64,000 nt of DNA from Bradyrhizobium australiense. Its GTDB lineage: Bacteria > Pseudomonadota > Alphaproteobacteria > Rhizobiales > Xanthobacteraceae. The notes under the pieces are model-generated. The model saw nothing but the letters and a program-made list of their open reading frames with translations. It made no database searches and was not told where the DNA came from. The number at the start of each line of letters is the position of its first letter. Within the stretch, counting starts at the first letter, position 1. The stretch spans positions 434,001-498,000 of the forward strand of contig NZ_JAAVLX010000002.1 in the NCBI RefSeq assembly GCF_013114825.1, given 5' to 3'. Of the stretch, positions 52,094-61,680 are shown in pieces. Made by a program: the position numbers and the translations under genes.

Positions 52094-54028
52094 ATGCTGG
52101 AAAAGACCACTTGGCAGACGCCAGCTGCGGCAGGTGATCCTCGAATAGTAAATTCAAAGGATCCGTATATTGATCTGGTTGGCGTGTTTCGTGTCTTGCG
52201 ACGAAGATGGGCGTTGATCGCCAGCATTTTGGCATTCGCCATTTCGGTTGCGGCAATCTATGTGGCCGCGACGCCGCAACGCTACACTGCCTCCTCGCTG
52301 TTGCTGTTCGACGTCCGCGCGGCTGAACCCTTTCAGCAGCGCGGTTATCCGAATGCGGCCGCAGACTCGGCCTATATCGATAGCCAGGTGGAAGTCCTTA
52401 AGTCAGAGGCGATAGCGAGATCAGTCGTCAGGAACCTGAACCTCCTGTCCGACCCGGAATTCATTTCGCGAGCGGGCGGCTTCCTGAGGATCCTCCACAA
52501 GATCTCGAATGCCCTCGTTGGCTCGGGGAGAATTTCAACGGAACCCGATCAGGAGGGCCGGGCTGTCGCAGCTTTCCAAGCAAACTTGACGATCAAACGC
52601 ATTGGCTCGACCTATGTCATTCAGATCGACTATCGATCGCGGGACGCAACCAAGGCCGCGCGGATCAGCAATGCTGTAAGCGACGCCTATCTAGTCGATC
52701 AACACGAGTCGAAATACCGTCTTGCGTCCCATGTAGATGTTTGGCTTCGAGATCGGCTGGACAAACTGAAGGCGCAGGCTCAGAAATCGGAACGAGCGGT
52801 GGCGGAATACAAGGCCAAGAACAATGTTGTTGGTGCGGATTCACCTCTTCTAAACGAACAGCAGCTCGCCGATCTTTCCAGCGGCCGACGCGTCCTTCTC
52901 AAAGACCTGGAAAGCTCCGCACAATCATATCGAACGCTTTACGAGGCTTTTCTGCAACGGGTAACAGAGTTCACGAACCAGGAATCCTTCCCGGCAAACG
53001 AGGCCCGCATAGTCTCCGAGGCGTCGCCGATGCTGGTAAAGAATGATCCCAAACCCGTTCTCGTTTTCGGAGCTGCGTCTCTTCTTGGCCTTGTCGGCGG
53101 CCTCCTTGTGGCACTTGTACGAGAGTATCTCGACGGTAGTTTTCGCTCATCGGAGCAGGTCGAGAAGGAGCTTGATATCGAATGTCTTGGTGTTTTGCCG
53201 ACGATTAGACCCGCGCACGATGGGTTGCCGAAACGACGTCGAGACGCTGAGAGTGGCGACCGTTTTACCTCGCCCTCCTCCAGAAAACACCGGTTTGTTG
53301 TCCGGGAACCCCTCTCCCGTTTTGCCGAGACAATTCGGTCCGTGAAAGTGGCTGCCGATATTGCCGGTTTGCACCGGCCCAACAAGATCATCGGCGTTAC
53401 GTCCGCTCGGCCTTACGAGGGAAAGACGCTGCTTGCTGCTAACCTTAGCGAAATGATGGAGCTCTCGGGTTGCAAGGTACTTCTGATCGACTGCGATCTG
53501 CGCAATTTGGGGATGACCGCGCAATTCGCACCCGCGGCGAAGGCGGGCGTGACGGAGGTAATTGCAGGTCAGGCAGCCGTTAAGGATATCATATGGCGCG
53601 ATCCGTTCACCAACTTGAGCTTCCTGCCGGCGAAGGCCGCCGTCAATCGTGATCCGAAGGCTGGAGCCGTACTGACTCCGGCGGATCTATGCCAACGGAC
53701 GCAGCTCACCGCGGTGGGATTGAAAATGCTTCTGGAGTCCATCCGGGATCCGTACGACTACGTGATTCTCGACCTTGCGTCGGTCACGCCGATGGCAGAC
53801 GTGAAAGCGATCTCCCATTTAATCGATTCCTTCATCCTGGTCATAGAACTCGGCCGCACTTCACGAGAAACCGTGATTGACGCTCTCGATTCAGTGCCTC
53901 CGCTGTTCGATAAACTCTTGGGCGTCGTGTTAAATCAGCACCAACAAAAAAGGCGAACGCGAATTAGGGACGTGTTGCGGCTCTGGGGTGGTCTGCAGCC
54001 CTGGCGAGAGCGCCGCTTTTCGAACTGA
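52094..54028 (+). CDS. Wzc/ExoP-like chain-length determinant with BY-kinase-type ATPase domain
   Basis: A 644-residue inner-membrane copolymerase. Wzz part: DPYIDLVGVFRVLRRRW, first helix ALIASILAFAISVAAIYVAA, a periplasmic coiled-coil, and second helix VLVFGAASLLGLVGGLLVAL. The cytosolic part has Walker A GVTSARPYEGKTLLAANL, Walker A' VLLIDCDLRNLGMT and Walker B YVILDLASV. The C-terminus ends LWGGLQPWRERRFSN and has no tyrosine in its last ~85 residues, whereas autophosphorylating BY-kinases carry a tyrosine cluster there. It may still bind ATP and control chain length. ATG at 52094 follows GGAGGGG; the frame is open to 52037. Confidence 0.9.
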   Translation: MLEKTTWQTPAAAGDPRIVNSKDPYIDLVGVFRVLRRRWALIASILAFAISVAAIYVAATPQRYTASSLLLFDVRAAEPFQQRGYPNAAADSAYIDSQVEVLKSEAIARSVVRNLNLLSDPEFISRAGGFLRILHKISNALVGSGRISTEPDQEGRAVAAFQANLTIKRIGSTYVIQIDYRSRDATKAARISNAVSDAYLVDQHESKYRLASHVDVWLRDRLDKLKAQAQKSERAVAEYKAKNNVVGADSPLLNEQQLADLSSGRRVLLKDLESSAQSYRTLYEAFLQRVTEFTNQESFPANEARIVSEASPMLVKNDPKPVLVFGAASLLGLVGGLLVALVREYLDGSFRSSEQVEKELDIECLGVLPTIRPAHDGLPKRRRDAESGDRFTSPSSRKHRFVVREPLSRFAETIRSVKVAADIAGLHRPNKIIGVTSARPYEGKTLLAANLSEMMELSGCKVLLIDCDLRNLGMTAQFAPAAKAGVTEVIAGQAAVKDIIWRDPFTNLSFLPAKAAVNRDPKAGAVLTPADLCQRTQLTAVGLKMLLESIRDPYDYVILDLASVTPMADVKAISHLIDSFILVIELGRTSRETVIDALDSVPPLFDKLLGVVLNQHQQKRRTRIRDVLRLWGGLQPWRERRFSN

Positions 54029-54069
54029 CCCTATGTCGGCGTGCACCTGTTGAGGCTAGTCAGATCATA

Positions 54070-55422
54070 ATGGAAGTACAGGTCCCATCCTTCCCGATCT
54101 ACGTGTCTCTTCCAGTTTGCAGCGCAACGTTGTTGCTAGTGCTCGTTCAAGTGTGGCGGTTGCGAGACGCGTGCGCCACGTTCATTATTCTGGCGACGTG
54201 GTTTCGTTACAGCATAGCTGTCTTCCACCAGTATACGTATGCGCCGCTTGTGCTTGGCCTTTCGATGATTGCCCTGATGTCGATTGTGACCGTCGCGATC
54301 GGGTTACTCGTGATTGGCCCTCGCAATCTTTTGCTACGAGGCTTAACTCCCTTCTACACCATCATCCTTGTTATCCTGGTAAGCGCACTTTCGAACCAAG
54401 CCTGGATCGGAGCGATCAATGCCACTCTCAAATGGCTCTATTTGATGGTATTCGCGGTAGCAGGTTATCTCGCGATGCAGCGGATCGGGTCGGCTCGGCT
54501 TTTTCGCTCGTTCGCAGTGATTTTCGCCGGACCCATCGTGTTTCAATGGCTCTCAATACCATGGGGACTGAAAGTAACCAATGATGACGGATCGACCAGT
54601 TTCCTCGGCGGCTACCAACATCAGCAGGCCCTTTCGATCATTTTGCTGACGTTTTTGTACGTGACATGTTTTTCGCAAGGAATGAGTGTGACCGCCTCAT
54701 ATGTGCGGCTGGCTATTTCGGCGGCCGGCATTGTTTTAGCAAATTATCGAACGGCTCTGCTCGCGGCAGCCCTGCCAGCGGCCTCGCTTGCCGTCTCGAC
54801 GGTGCTGAGGCACTTCATCCCTAAGCAACGCGCTATTGTGCTTGTAACCTTGGCGATTATGACGGTGTTTGTGTTTGTCGGATTCGCGATTGTGGCCCAA
54901 GATCGGTTCGCCGACATTGGAACTATGCTCGATAAGAATACATCATTGCTGCAGCCGCCCGAGCGCTTCTCGAGAGCCGAAACGCGGATGTTTTCCGGCC
55001 GAGCATACTTATGGAGCCAGTACATCGATGCTTATTTGGACGGAAGCATCATAAATATTTTGGTCGGCTTCGGGCCTGAAGGATGGGTCGGGCGATTTTC
55101 GCTATATGCACACAATACTTTTGTATCGTATTTGTACGAGCTTGGCTTATTTGGACTTGCCGCCTTTCTATGGATTTTGATCTCGAATTTTTTGACGGCC
55201 TTGCGCACGAGCAGCGATGACATGCCGCTCCTCATATCTTGCCACATTGGTTTCTTTGTCTTGAACCTGGCAACGATGCCTTTCTGGACACTAGAGGGGG
55301 CGATTCTCTATGCGCTGCTGCTTAGTCAAACGTGGCATTTGGCATCGACCAACGTGTCGACGGAAGAACTCTTGCATCCACGAGTAGGCTTGCGAGCGAG
55401 TGGGTCATTGCAGTCGCGTTAG
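54070..55422 (+). CDS. wzy: Polysaccharide polymerase (Wzy/O-antigen ligase family)
   Basis: A 450-residue membrane protein with 10-12 hydrophobic segments. It has the large periplasmic loop of the Wzy_C family with GGYQHQQALSIILLTFLYV, then YRTALLAAALPAASLAVS, GFGPEGWVGRFSLYAHNTF and VSYLYELGLFGLAAFLWILI. The conserved histidine in the AHNTFVSYLYELG segment is typical. It joins flipped repeat units in the periplasm. 41 bp after the Wzc-like gene. Wzy polymerase and WaaL ligase are hard to tell apart by sequence; the context with Wzx, Wza and Wzc favours polymerase. Confidence 0.88.
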   Translation: MEVQVPSFPIYVSLPVCSATLLLVLVQVWRLRDACATFIILATWFRYSIAVFHQYTYAPLVLGLSMIALMSIVTVAIGLLVIGPRNLLLRGLTPFYTIILVILVSALSNQAWIGAINATLKWLYLMVFAVAGYLAMQRIGSARLFRSFAVIFAGPIVFQWLSIPWGLKVTNDDGSTSFLGGYQHQQALSIILLTFLYVTCFSQGMSVTASYVRLAISAAGIVLANYRTALLAAALPAASLAVSTVLRHFIPKQRAIVLVTLAIMTVFVFVGFAIVAQDRFADIGTMLDKNTSLLQPPERFSRAETRMFSGRAYLWSQYIDAYLDGSIINILVGFGPEGWVGRFSLYAHNTFVSYLYELGLFGLAAFLWILISNFLTALRTSSDDMPLLISCHIGFFVLNLATMPFWTLEGAILYALLLSQTWHLASTNVSTEELLHPRVGLRASGSLQSR

Positions 55423-55490
55423 AGGGGCCTTTCTCACTCTCGACGTTGGAGAAGCGCACGATCGAGGTTACAACCGGCCGTAGGACACAG

Positions 55491-56441
55491 ATGTCGATCA
55501 AACTTGGTTCTCTGGTTGTGGGCATGGCAACATACGTCCCCGGGCTCCGGAGCCTGACGGGAAGGAAAACTGGCGGTACCGTCTCTGCGAGATATTGCTA
55601 CTCCGTTTGGCTGCGTCATCTTTCAGTGCTGCACGGAAGCGCCCTGCCAACGGAGTTCGAGAGAGCAGCTGAGCTCGGGCCAGGTGACTCGCTCGGCATA
55701 GGACTTGCCGCGATGCTCTCCGGCACAGAGCACTACTTGGCGCTTGATGCCGTCCGCTACGCCAACAATTCGCTCAATTTGCAGATTTTCGAGGAACTGA
55801 TCGGACTCTTTCGCGCACAAGCTCCGATCCCCGATGATGCTGAGTTCCCGCTCGTGCAGCCGTCATTGCCATCATACGCATTCCCTGCGGACGTTCTCAC
55901 GTCGGCGCGCCTGGATGCAGCTCTCAGTCCGAAGCGGCTGGAGTTGATTCGAGCTTCCATTAGAAATCCGGCGACAACGGCGCGGGCAGACGCACCTATC
56001 TGCTATATTGCCCCCTGGGAGCCGGGCGTGATCCGCGATGCCACCGTGGATTTAGTGCTCTCACAATCCGTGCTGGAATATCCTCGTGACTTGGCTGGCA
56101 TTTACGCCGAAATGTGCCGTTGGTTGAAACCCGGCGGCGTGATGAGCCACGAGATTGACTTCAAGTCCATGGGACTAACCACAGAGTGGAATGGCCACTG
56201 GTCGTGCTCAGATGCAGTCTGGCGCCTGGCGGCGGGCAGACGCCGGAACAGGGTCAATCGCGAGCCGCACTCAACGCACATTGCGCTCATCGAGAAAATG
56301 GGATGCCGTATCGTGCGCGATCAACGGATCATGCGGCCGTCCGGCATCACGCGGGCGCAACTTGCGCCACGCTTCCACTTTCTGGTTGACGATGATCTGA
56401 CCACGAGCAGTGCCCTCATCCAAGCAGTGAAGCCGGCCTGA
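55491..56441 (+). CDS. SAM-dependent methyltransferase-like protein
   Basis: A 316-residue protein. The first 60 residues begin MSIKLGSLVVGMATYVPGL, a hydrophobic start. The methyltransferase core shows ELGPGDSLGIGLAAMLSG (motif I-like), YLALDAVRYANN, DLVLSQSVLEYPRDLAGIYA and RWLKPGGVMSHEIDFKSMG (motif III). The family occurs in polysaccharide loci; it probably methylates a sugar of the repeat unit. The start at 55491 is chosen by the membrane-like N-terminus; the frame is open back into the polymerase gene, which is rejected. Confidence 0.82.
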   Translation: MSIKLGSLVVGMATYVPGLRSLTGRKTGGTVSARYCYSVWLRHLSVLHGSALPTEFERAAELGPGDSLGIGLAAMLSGTEHYLALDAVRYANNSLNLQIFEELIGLFRAQAPIPDDAEFPLVQPSLPSYAFPADVLTSARLDAALSPKRLELIRASIRNPATTARADAPICYIAPWEPGVIRDATVDLVLSQSVLEYPRDLAGIYAEMCRWLKPGGVMSHEIDFKSMGLTTEWNGHWSCSDAVWRLAAGRRRNRVNREPHSTHIALIEKMGCRIVRDQRIMRPSGITRAQLAPRFHFLVDDDLTTSSALIQAVKPA

Positions 56442-57029
56442 GTGGCACATGCGAAAAGTCGATCCGACCACCCCTCTACGACGCGAGTTTGGTCCGACGT
56501 GACGTCGCGCTGAAACGTCCCAGCAATGCCTCACAATGCGCACTTCGGTTCGGGCCATCCGCCACGCGGCTCTGCATAAATGATTTCTTCGCACCAAAAG
56601 GCGATTTTCAATCCGCGAAGAGCACTCAAACCAAGCTTCTTGGATTGCGCGCCGAAGGCTTGCGACAAACTTGAATTTGTCTGGCCCCGCTCTAGTCGAC
56701 TCGGACTAGTCCGATGTGCATAGGCCAAATCTTCCCAGATAGCACGACAGTCGTACAGAAAGGCAGACGACATCTGGGCCTAATTGTCGAGGCATGGGGT
56801 AATGGCATCTTTTGTGATTGCTGGGTTGCCCTATGCAGACAATCTCAGTGTTTCAATCGATCCAGGCGGTGCTCGCCGCCCCAACGCCAGTATCCTCCGC
56901 ACTCCTTGCAAGCCGGCTGCCTCTTCCTCTTCGCGGGAGCGATTATCAGGACCAGGCTCACAAGTCGACCAAGGGACCGAAACCTCGATCTTTGCCTTCC
57001 TCCTCTGGCAATATCGACGAGGTACGGTA
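56442..57029. other. Intergenic stretch before the sugar transferase gene
   Basis: 588 bp. The frame of the next gene is open back to 56784 without coding character. The only notable feature is the perfect palindrome at 56701-56714. Confidence 0.4.
56701..56714. promoter_or_regulatory. Perfect 14-bp palindrome TCGGACTAGTCCGA
   Basis: An uninterrupted palindrome 316 bp upstream of the initiating sugar transferase gene. It could be a regulator site for the second half of the locus. Support is symmetry and position only. Confidence 0.3.
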
Positions 57030-58463
57030 ATGAAGGCGTTGCCGACAACTGCATCACACCGCGGTCGATACACCGCCGGCGATTTAATTCGACGCTTACG
57101 GCTCGGCTACGAGGAATTCATGTTCCTCGCGATCTTTTCGGATGCCTGTGCGATTGTAGTCGCGAGTGTCGCGGCGGGCGGGATTTATCACTGGATCGCG
57201 TTCGGGAAATTCGCAAGCCTGAATGATTCTCTTGCTCTGGGCGGAATTTTGGCCGCGCTGACCGTGGCACTTCTTAAAGTCAAGGGCCTCTACACCCCCG
57301 ACGCCTTGCTTTCGGTTCGCGCGCAGATCGCTCCAATCATGTTGAGCTGGAGTACCGTACTCTTCCTCCTCTTCGCTGCAAGCTTCACGCTGAAGGTCAG
57401 CAGTGACCTGTCGCGGGGCTGGGCCTTGTCCTTCGCGATAGTCGCTCCCTTGTTGATTCTCTATCAGCGGTCCCTGCTCAGCGGTGCCATCCTGGAGATC
57501 GTCCAGAACGGCTGGTTAAAACGCCCGAAAATCATTCTCGTCACGAGTCACTCAGCATCGACGGTTGCCGCGGACGAGGCGCTGCGCACGTATGATGTCG
57601 TAGGAAACCATTTACTTCCCCAAAACCCCGAAGACATCCAATCTCTCTTTCGGGCTCTCGTGAGCACCTGCCGTGGCTCTGACATCAGGGAGATTCACCT
57701 TGCTATAGATTGGGACCGTTGGTCCGCTACCAAACGGGCGCTAATCGAACTTCGCGAGCTTCCGTTGCCGGTGCGGCTAATTGCCGATGCGACGGTCCGC
57801 GAGATCCTGCAGTCACCGCAGACGAAGCGATGCGGCGCGGTCAGCTTCGAACTTCAGCGAGCGCCGTTAACACCGGGTGAGCGAGCGACAAAACGGCTCT
57901 TCGATCTAGTGGCCGCTACCTGCGGCCTCTTGGCGTTGGCGCCTTTTCTGGCGGCAATCTCGCTCGCAATCTTGGTCGACTCACCCGGTCCGGTTCTCTT
58001 CCGGCAGAAGCGTGGGGGGTTCAATGGACGCTCTTTTCAAATCCTGAAATTCAGGACTATGCACGTCATGGAGGACGACGCCATGATCAAGCAAGCCACG
58101 CGTGATGATGGTCGGGTGACGCGCATCGGCCGATGGCTGCGTCGGACGAGTATCGATGAGTTGCCACAGCTCATCAACGTTCTGCGTGGCGACATGTCAC
58201 TCGTCGGACCTAGGCCTCACGCGCTCGCCCACGATGATCAATACAGCAAGCTGATCGCGAGTTATCCGTGTCGCCACCACGTGAAGCCCGGAATAACCGG
58301 GTGGGCTCAAGTCAATGGCTTTCGCGGTGAGACGCCAACCTTGGCGCCAATGAAGCGGCGGGTGGAACTGGACCTTTGGTACGTCAGCAATTGGAGCCTT
58401 TGGCTAGATCTTCGAATACTCATTCGGACCGTCCGCGATTTTCATTCGCGGAATGCATTCTGA
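57030..58463 (+). CDS. Undecaprenyl-phosphate sugar phosphotransferase (WcaJ/ExoY type)
   Basis: A 477-residue polyprenyl glycosylphosphotransferase that starts the repeat unit by moving a sugar-1-phosphate to undecaprenyl phosphate. Four N-terminal helices (about residues 30-165), a CoA-binding-like middle domain (RPKIILVTSHSASTVAADE), then the bacterial sugar transferase domain: KRLFDLVAATCGLLALAPF, GPVLFRQKRGGFNGRSFQI, LKFRTMHV, RTSIDELPQLINVLRGDMS, VGPRPHALAHD and VKPGITGWAQVNGFRGET, ending LWLDLRILIRTV. All catalytic motifs are present. ATG at 57030 with GAGG upstream; longer frames rejected. Confidence 0.93.
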   Translation: MKALPTTASHRGRYTAGDLIRRLRLGYEEFMFLAIFSDACAIVVASVAAGGIYHWIAFGKFASLNDSLALGGILAALTVALLKVKGLYTPDALLSVRAQIAPIMLSWSTVLFLLFAASFTLKVSSDLSRGWALSFAIVAPLLILYQRSLLSGAILEIVQNGWLKRPKIILVTSHSASTVAADEALRTYDVVGNHLLPQNPEDIQSLFRALVSTCRGSDIREIHLAIDWDRWSATKRALIELRELPLPVRLIADATVREILQSPQTKRCGAVSFELQRAPLTPGERATKRLFDLVAATCGLLALAPFLAAISLAILVDSPGPVLFRQKRGGFNGRSFQILKFRTMHVMEDDAMIKQATRDDGRVTRIGRWLRRTSIDELPQLINVLRGDMSLVGPRPHALAHDDQYSKLIASYPCRHHVKPGITGWAQVNGFRGETPTLAPMKRRVELDLWYVSNWSLWLDLRILIRTVRDFHSRNAF

Positions 58464-58567
58464 AAAGCCAACGCGTGACGTTTTCGACGAAGAACGCCAA
58501 AGGGAGTGCCGCAAATACGAGCCAGCACGCAAAAATTACGGAGCTCGCTGTGAAGTAGAGGTGCGTC

Positions 58568-59677
58568 ATGATTGTATGCGTCTTGGGTCTACGCGGTGTC
58601 CCCCGCGTGATGGGCGGCGTCGAAACGCATTGTGAGAATCTGTACCCGCTTCTCAAGAAGATCCGTCAGAATGACTCGTTCACGATTATTGGACGCAAGG
58701 CGTACCTGCCAGAGCGTGTCACCGAGTACCAGGGGCTTCGCGTCGTGTCGCTCGCGCATGCGAGGGGAAGGTACTTCGAGACCATCACAAACGCAGTTTA
58801 CGGCGTGCTGTATGCCCGGTTGGTACTACACGCACAGCTGCTTCATTTGCATGGGATTGGCCCTGCATTGGTTGCCCCCATGGCAAAACTCTTGGGTATG
58901 AAGGTTATTGTTACATATCATTCGAAGAACTATGAACACAGAAAATGGAATTGGCTCGCAAAACGCGCGCTCCGCGTCGGTGAGTCATGTTCTATGCTAT
59001 TCGGAGACAAAATAATCACTGTTTCGCGATCGCTTGCGATGGATTTGAAGCGGCGATTTCCGCGAGCGGCAAATAAGATACATTTCATTCCGAACGGTGC
59101 CGACCACCTATTGCGAAGAACGCCTGAACTCTGCGGTATCCCCGACATCCTGTCGAAGTATGATCTTGTCAGTGGCAGATATATCGTCACAGTCGGCAGA
59201 CTCGTTCCGGAGAAAGGATTTCACGATCTGATTAGAGCTTTCAAGTCGGCTGATCTCGATTACAAGCTCGTGATTGTTGGCGATGCGGAACATAGAGACT
59301 GTTATTCCAGCGGCCTGTTGGCGGAGGCGAGCGATACGATCGTGTTTACCGGAATTCTCAAAGGGGATGCGCTTCAGAGCATTCTAGAATGTGCGTCGTT
59401 GTTCGTCCTCCCGTCGTACAATGAGGGACTGCCGATCGCCGCATTGGAGGCTGCCGTGGCCGGGACTCCTGTTCTCCTAAGCGATATCCAGCCAAATCGC
59501 GATCTTGGCCTCCGCCCGGATAACTACTTCAAGGTTGGCGACATAGGGCAGCTGCGCCACCGATTAAGGCAGGATCACGCGCTCTATAAAGTCGCCCGCG
59601 ACGTAGTTTTACAAGAATACAACTGGGCTGACGTCTGTGTGCAGACGGACAAAGTGTACTCATCTGTGCATTTTTGA
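58568..59677 (+). CDS. Glycosyltransferase family 4 (DUF1972-type N-terminus)
   Basis: A 369-residue GT-B glycosyltransferase. The start MIVCVLGLRGVPRVMGGVET is typical of the DUF1972 group (rhamnosyl/other transferases with the GIPAxxGGxE pattern). IITVSRSLAMDLKRRFPRAA and FIPNGAD mark the linker; YIVTVGRLVPEKGFHDLIRA and VLPSYNEGLPIAALEAAVAG the donor site. Cytosolic. ATG at 58568 with AGAGGTG upstream. 104 bp after the initiating transferase, so it may add the second sugar (inference). Confidence 0.9.
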   Translation: MIVCVLGLRGVPRVMGGVETHCENLYPLLKKIRQNDSFTIIGRKAYLPERVTEYQGLRVVSLAHARGRYFETITNAVYGVLYARLVLHAQLLHLHGIGPALVAPMAKLLGMKVIVTYHSKNYEHRKWNWLAKRALRVGESCSMLFGDKIITVSRSLAMDLKRRFPRAANKIHFIPNGADHLLRRTPELCGIPDILSKYDLVSGRYIVTVGRLVPEKGFHDLIRAFKSADLDYKLVIVGDAEHRDCYSSGLLAEASDTIVFTGILKGDALQSILECASLFVLPSYNEGLPIAALEAAVAGTPVLLSDIQPNRDLGLRPDNYFKVGDIGQLRHRLRQDHALYKVARDVVLQEYNWADVCVQTDKVYSSVHF

Positions 59678-59765
59678 GGTGGCGCGTCGCGCGGCGCGTA
59701 CCAATTGAATAGATCAATGTCGCGATCCTCTGGCATGCGGCACATGGGAGGCAGTTTTCGCATTG

Positions 59766-60821
59766 ATGAGATCGAGACATAGACTATTTACTGCCGGAAT
59801 CGCGGCTATTGCAGCGGCTCGCGCGGACCGTTGGCTTCACCATCTGGCCCGGGGGCTCGGTATTGTTCTGATGTTCCACCATGTTCGGCCGCGGCGGAAC
59901 GTTGCGTTTGCGCCGAATCAACTCCTAGAAATCACACCGGAATTTCTCATTGCGATCTTAGTCGAGTTGAGGCGTGAGGGTTTCGACATCGTTCCGATTG
60001 CCGCGGTCCCCGATCGACTGCGTTCGGATCGGCGCGCGCGACCGTTTGCGGTTCTCACCTTCGATGACGGCTATCGCGATAACGTGGAATATGCTTGGCC
60101 GATTTTGAGGCAGTACGAGAGTCCCTGGACAATATTCGTCACTGCCGAATTTGCCGACGGGCGGGGTCGGCTTTGGTGGCTCGAACTCGAGCAGGCAATC
60201 GGAGAACTGGACCGCGTGGTGATTTCCCGCAATGGCAAATTGTTGAGCCTGCCGAGCCGCACACTTGATGAAAAGCAGGCTGCCTTCGATGCCGTATATC
60301 GTCAGCTGCGAGCTGGGCCAATGGAGCGGCTGCGAACCGTGACGGCTGAGCTGGCCTCGCAGGCAGGCATTAGCACGGACGGCCTGGCGGCTCAATTCTG
60401 CCTCAGCTGGGCCGAACTTCAAGATCTAGCACGAGAGCCCGACGTGACGATTGGTGCACACACGCTGTCGCACCCTGTACTCGCGAAGCTTCACACCACC
60501 GCCGCCGCTCGGGAGATCGCCGAGAGCAAGGTCCTACTGGAGCGCCGGCTCGGGCGACCGATCAGGCATTTCGCGTATCCCTTCGGTGATCGGAGCTCGG
60601 CCGGCGAGCGCGAGTTCCGACTTGTCCGCAATTCGGGATTTGCGACCGCCATGACATCGCGGCCCGGCCACCTCTTTCCCTATCATGCCGATCACTTGAA
60701 TGCGCTGCCGCGGGTTTCTATCAACGGGCTGTTCCAAAACAGAGCTGCTTTACGAGCTCTTTTCTCGGGGGTCCCCTTCCTGCTTTGGAACCGTGGCCGT
60801 GTAGCCGAAATTGAGACGTAA
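59766..60821 (+). CDS. Polysaccharide deacetylase family protein
   Basis: A 351-residue NodB-homology protein. GLGIVLMFHHVRPRR is the family start; the first metal motif is VLTFDDGYRDNVEYAWPIL; the second is TIGAHTLSHPVLAKLH; the third HFAYPFGDRSSAGE. Metal ligands are complete. It shares order and several residues with the deacetylase at 47725, so the two are paralogues that may act at different sugars or steps. ATG at 59766; a TTG one codon earlier is possible. Last biosynthetic gene of the locus. Confidence 0.88.
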   Translation: MRSRHRLFTAGIAAIAAARADRWLHHLARGLGIVLMFHHVRPRRNVAFAPNQLLEITPEFLIAILVELRREGFDIVPIAAVPDRLRSDRRARPFAVLTFDDGYRDNVEYAWPILRQYESPWTIFVTAEFADGRGRLWWLELEQAIGELDRVVISRNGKLLSLPSRTLDEKQAAFDAVYRQLRAGPMERLRTVTAELASQAGISTDGLAAQFCLSWAELQDLAREPDVTIGAHTLSHPVLAKLHTTAAAREIAESKVLLERRLGRPIRHFAYPFGDRSSAGEREFRLVRNSGFATAMTSRPGHLFPYHADHLNALPRVSINGLFQNRAALRALFSGVPFLLWNRGRVAEIET

Positions 60822-60916
60822 CTTCAATCGTTGGGCCACGCGGAGACGCCGCGCTCCAGCAAAAGTGCGGGGGATGATTACCGTTGACGAGAATTTACGA
60901 GGAGGATGCAATCTTG

Positions 60917-61609
60917 TCACCTCCGACGAAATAGACCGTCAGCTGTCACTGAAAGGACTTTGGCTATGGCGGCAGCTTCGGTTCGATTGCGAACTCCCAA
61001 CACGCGAAGGACGCCGGATGCATGAATCTTCGTGGTGCCCTCTGCAATCCTGAGCGCGCGAGCAATTTCCTTGTTCGACATTCCACGAGCAAGCAGAGCC
61101 AAGACCTCGCGCTGCCGCGGCGTAAGTTTGTCAGGCAGTGCTTCGGCGCGATCGAACGGTAGATTCGAATGGTAAATCTGCGCGCCAGCCCCATTCATGG
61201 GCCTTTCGCCGACCTTCGTAAGCGACGCCGGTACGTACACGCGACCGGAAAGCATGTCCTTAATCGCGCCAAGAATTTCACTGTCCGATTGCGACTTGGA
61301 TACGAAGCCGTAAAGACCGGCATCAAGGCTGCGCATGATGTCAGCGCGCGTAGCTGAGGCCATCATGGCGGCGAAACGTGTTTTCGGATAGCATTCGTGC
61401 AGCCCACGAAGCGTTTCGAACGATACACCCGCCGTGCTCAGATCTATGAGGCTGAGGTCGATGCAGCCATCAGGGTCAAGCCGCTTCCACGCGGTTTCCA
61501 GATTGTCGGCCTCAAGCACGTGGGTTTTGGCTATATGGGATTCCAGGGCGCTACGCAGCGCCTTTCGGTACATGAGATGATCGTCCACAATAAGGATCCG
61601 AGGCATCAA
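60917..61609 (-). CDS. NarL/FixJ-type response regulator (REC + LuxR HTH)
   Basis: A 230-residue transcription factor. The receiver has LIVDDHLMYRKALRSAL, likely acceptor aspartate 56 in LSLIDLSTAGVSFE, and the lysine in YGFVSKSQSD. A LuxR-type helix-turn-helix at about residues 160-220 reads LTPRQREVLALLARGMSNKE and IARALRIAEGTTKIHASG. No kinase gene is adjacent. Convergent with the deacetylase gene and at the edge of the exopolysaccharide locus, so it probably controls that locus (inference). Its own upstream region has repeated AAGTTCC half-sites. Confidence 0.92.
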   Translation of the reverse strand: MMPRILIVDDHLMYRKALRSALESHIAKTHVLEADNLETAWKRLDPDGCIDLSLIDLSTAGVSFETLRGLHECYPKTRFAAMMASATRADIMRSLDAGLYGFVSKSQSDSEILGAIKDMLSGRVYVPASLTKVGERPMNGAGAQIYHSNLPFDRAEALPDKLTPRQREVLALLARGMSNKEIARALRIAEGTTKIHASGVLRVLGVRNRTEAAAIAKVLSVTADGLFRRR

Positions 61610-61680
61610 CGCGCCCCCTCGACTATTCCCCGGAAAGCGCCGCTCTACAATTTTTAGGTTGGTCTTAAGTTTCTTTTTCT

